Part shown: positions 45,846 through 47,729 of the stretch, piece after piece
Layout: every line of letters begins with the position of its first letter
Position numbering within the stretch: position 1 is the first letter of the stretch
Source of the DNA: Actinomycetota bacterium
Lineage (GTDB): Bacteria; Actinomycetota; Acidimicrobiia; Acidimicrobiales; Ilumatobacteraceae
NCBI GenBank assembly: GCA_030645495.1
Contig: JAUSLV010000010.1
Span: forward strand, 1 to 47,729
Direction: 5' to 3'
DNA: 47,729 bases
The notes under the pieces: generated by a model
What the model was told of the DNA's origin: nothing
Seen by the model: the letters and a program-made list of their open reading frames with translations, nothing else
Database searches by the model: none
Position numbers and translations under genes: made by a program

Positions 45846-47051
45846 TCACGCGCCCGGTGGCGGCAACGTGACGCCGGCTTCCAGGTCGGCGAGAAGGTCC
45901 AGCAGCCCGGCAGCTTCCCAGGTGCGGTTGCGCTGCCCCTGCGATGCCCGGGTCAGCACGCCAGCGGCTTCCAGTTGGAGGAGGGCCTCGTTGACGACGG
46001 CCTTGGTCCGCCCGGTGGCGGCCACCGCAACGGGGACGGAGATCATGGGGTGTGCGGGCATGACGTCGATGAGTGCCCAGGCCACGGAGTCCGCGCGAGG
46101 ATTCGCCGTCGTGCGCAGCATCGCCCGCCACTGGTCCTGGAGGGCCTCCACCCGTGCGAGGTAGCTGCTGGCCAGGACGGCGGACTGGGCGGTCGCCACG
46201 GCGAACGTCGTCAGCCAGGCGTCGATGTCCCCGCGCACGTAGGCGTCCAGGCCCGCGATGTAGGCGCCCTTGTCGCCAGCCAGGACGACGCTGATCGGTG
46301 GCACATACATCGGGGTCAGCCCGCGGCGGCGCAGGACGACGTGGATCAGGGCCCGGCCGGTGCGTCCGTTGCCGTCCAGGAACGGGTGGATGGCCTCGAA
46401 CTGGGCATGCACGAGGCCGGCCTGGATAACCGGCGGCAGCGCATCGTCGTTGATCGCCGCGCACAGGTCCGCCAGCAGTCGTGGGACCTCGGCGGGTGGT
46501 GGTCCCACGAAGCTGGCTCCGCACGGGTTGTAGTTGTTCCCGCCGATCCAGTTCTGCTCGATGCGCACGACGCCGGCGACGTGGGCGTTCGGTGCGGTGG
46601 CCATCAGCGCGGCGTGGATGCCCACCAGGTCGGGCACCGTCACGGCGCTCGAGCCGCTGGCGTGGTCGATGGCGAGCTCCATCGCGTCGATGTTCGCCAG
46701 GATCTCCGCCGCCGTGGATCCGGCCTTCCCGCCGGTCTCGAGCCGTGCCTCCGCACGCGCCAAGTCGCGGGCGTCGACCTGCATGCCCTCCACCTTCGAG
46801 GACGCGATCGACTCGGTGCGCAGCAGCAGCCGTGCCAGCGGCGCCAACGCGGGCCGGGCGTGCGCATTCAGCCGGTGGACGGCCGTCTCCGCATCGGACA
46901 CCACCCCCACCAGGTCCGCCGAGAACGGCTCGTCGAAAGCGGACAGCCCGTCTGGGACGAACGACTCGTAGTGGCAGGCACGTCGGAACCTGGGCGGCGC
47001 ATACCGGGCGGGGTCGTACTCCCACGTCCGACGCACCAGAGTGCCGCGCAT
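45846..47051 (-). CDS. Fic-domain protein
   Basis: 401 residues. The catalytic Fic motif HPFLDGNGRTGR is complete at 222-233, so AMP transfer (or a related modification) to target proteins is plausible. The built-in inhibitory helix motif S-x3-E-G is present at 84-89 (SSKVEG), making it a class II Fic with intramolecular control. A C-terminal winged-helix-like segment (AATGRTKAVVNEALLQLEAA) may bind DNA. ATG 47051 follows aggaggggat, a very strong site. No separate antitoxin gene is adjacent. Confidence 0.92.
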   Translation of the reverse strand: MRGTLVRRTWEYDPARYAPPRFRRACHYESFVPDGLSAFDEPFSADLVGVVSDAETAVHRLNAHARPALAPLARLLLRTESIASSKVEGMQVDARDLARAEARLETGGKAGSTAAEILANIDAMELAIDHASGSSAVTVPDLVGIHAALMATAPNAHVAGVVRIEQNWIGGNNYNPCGASFVGPPPAEVPRLLADLCAAINDDALPPVIQAGLVHAQFEAIHPFLDGNGRTGRALIHVVLRRRGLTPMYVPPISVVLAGDKGAYIAGLDAYVRGDIDAWLTTFAVATAQSAVLASSYLARVEALQDQWRAMLRTTANPRADSVAWALIDVMPAHPMISVPVAVAATGRTKAVVNEALLQLEAAGVLTRASQGQRNRTWEAAGLLDLLADLEAGVTLPPPGA

Positions 47052-47247
47052 ATCCCCTCCTGCCGAACCACATCGAATGGATTGGTGCACAAACCATACT
47101 ATGGAGATTACCGGGATGCCATCCGCGACGACAACCGGTGGCCAGCCCAGCATCGTCAGGACCCCGCGGCACTGAACCCTGCTCCGGTTAGACCCGCGGT
47201 CCTCTCGCCCGAATGCGAGGCACCGAGGCTGCCCACGACGTTGAGTA

Positions 47248-47272
47248 GGTAGGAGGGAACCTCCCTCCTACC
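47248..47272. terminator. Perfect 10-bp hairpin before the integrase
   Basis: GGTAGGAGGG, loop AACCT, then CCCTCCTACC. It lies 92 bases before the integrase start. No T-run follows, so it may be a bidirectional terminator or a leader structure. The short region between the Fic and integrase genes shows nothing else. Confidence 0.5.
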
Positions 47273-47363
47273 GCCCCTTGGTCCGTGGTCGCGCCTGTGC
47301 CGGGGGGTGCGGCTCGGGGCCGAGTTCGGGGCCGAGTCGACGGTGTGCGTGGCGGGAGGCGTG

Positions 47364-47729
47364 ATGATCGTGAAGACGGCGCAGGGCCGGTTCAGGGTGC
47401 GGGTCAAGGGCCGCGGAGTCGTGATCGCTGACCGCACCTTCGGGCGCTGGAACGACGCGCAGGCCTGGGAGGCGGATCGCAAGCGGCACGTTGCCGCCGG
47501 GCGGCTGGCGCCCTCGTCGGCCGGCCGCACCACGCTCGCGGACGTCTATGCGGCGTGGGCCTGCATCCGGCCCGCCCAGGTGCAGCCCCGCACCTGGCAG
47601 TCCGACCAGAGCGCCTGGACCACCCACATCCGACCCCAGTTCGGCCGCGTCGCGGTGGGGTCGATCACCACGCTGGTCGTCCACGACTTCGCCGCCGACC
47701 TGCGGGCCGCGCACTGCCTGGGCACCGTC
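47364..47729 (+). CDS. Tyrosine-family integrase, N-terminal part (truncated by window edge)
   Basis: 122 residues are visible before the edge. An arm-binding-like beta domain (GRFRVRVKGRGVVIADRTFG, then WNDAQAWEADRKRHVAAG) is followed by the start of the SAM-like core-binding domain (TLADVYAAW, PRTWQSDQSAWTTHIRPQFG, and IRPQFGRVAVGSITTLVV), the typical layout of actinobacterial phage/ICE integrases. The catalytic Arg/His/Tyr residues lie outside. ATG 47364 (GTG 47361) follows ggcgggagg. It points to a third integrative element on the right side of the tandem islands. Confidence 0.85.
   Translation, partial: MIVKTAQGRFRVRVKGRGVVIADRTFGRWNDAQAWEADRKRHVAAGRLAPSSAGRTTLADVYAAWACIRPAQVQPRTWQSDQSAWTTHIRPQFGRVAVGSITTLVVHDFAADLRAAHCLGTV

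Noticed and set aside
43817-45871. Long open frame (684 codons) antisense to the GGDEF/EAL gene
   Set aside because: It is His/Arg/Pro-rich low-complexity sequence created by high GC, with no motifs. The minus-strand protein has complete catalytic motifs.
45475-47172. 565-codon minus frame overlapping the Fic gene
   Set aside because: Arg/Gly/Pro-rich shadow of the Fic gene in another phase, with no domain.

Overview
The window comes from a high-GC Gram-positive bacterium, most likely an actinomycete. Third codon positions are strongly G/C, GTG and TTG starts are common, the solute-binding proteins carry lipoboxes, and the 3' fragments of a tRNA-Thr(CGT) gene are of actinobacterial type. I cannot name the genus. 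Nearly all of the window is accessory DNA.

Layout. (1) 1-1397: the start of one transposase gene, then a complete IS3-family element with a frameshifted orfA/orfB. (2) About 1399-23384, 'island A': a hypothetical gene, a LacI-type regulator and about 16 sugar-catabolism and transport genes (3934-19878), then a transposon scar, a membrane protein and a double-HNH/zinc-repeat protein. (3) About 23385-42125, 'island B': a second, unrelated-looking sugar-acid locus with its own LacI and GntR regulators. (4) 42186-47729: a more GC-rich segment with a MASE1/PAS/GGDEF/EAL protein, a Fic protein and the first third of a tyrosine integrase running off the right edge. A 60-base direct repeat (59/60 identical) at 23385-23444 and 42126-42185 contains the 3' part of tRNA-Thr(CGT). 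It is flanked by paired ggggcta-type arm repeats, so islands A and B look like tandem insertions into one tRNA gene. The left-most copy has apparently been cut by the IS3 element, leaving only its distal half at 1399-1570.

How island A works. Five transcription units (lacI is a sixth) encode an RbsABC-like importer, an L-rhamnose-mutarotase-like protein, an SDR, two Gfo/Idh dehydrogenases, two enolase-superfamily acid-sugar dehydratases, three TIM-barrel isomerases/epimerases, an NAD-dependent epimerase, a muconolactone-isomerase-like protein and a TPP-dependent E1 alpha/beta pair. No sugar kinase is present, which suggests a non-phosphorylative route through keto- and acid-sugars. A 14-base operator close to TGGAATCGTTTCCA sits upstream of every one of these units and of lacI itself (nine sites), so the locus looks like one LacI regulon.

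How island B works. A leftward operon (29706 to 23946) carries a solute-binding lipoprotein, a zinc alcohol dehydrogenase, a DHDPS-family aldolase, an Ldh2-type dehydrogenase, a 99-residue unknown and an SDR. An IlvD/Edd dehydratase and an FAD oxidoreductase are divergent from each other. A rightward operon (35733 to 40819, perhaps 41437) holds two MalFG-like permeases, an MsmX/UgpC-like ATPase, a small protein, a GMC oxidoreductase and a flavin reductase. A perfect inverted repeat lies between this operon and a divergent GntR/FadR gene. The parts fit oxidation of a sugar to an aldonate, dehydration to a 2-keto-3-deoxy acid and aldol cleavage. Substrates are not determinable from sequence alone.
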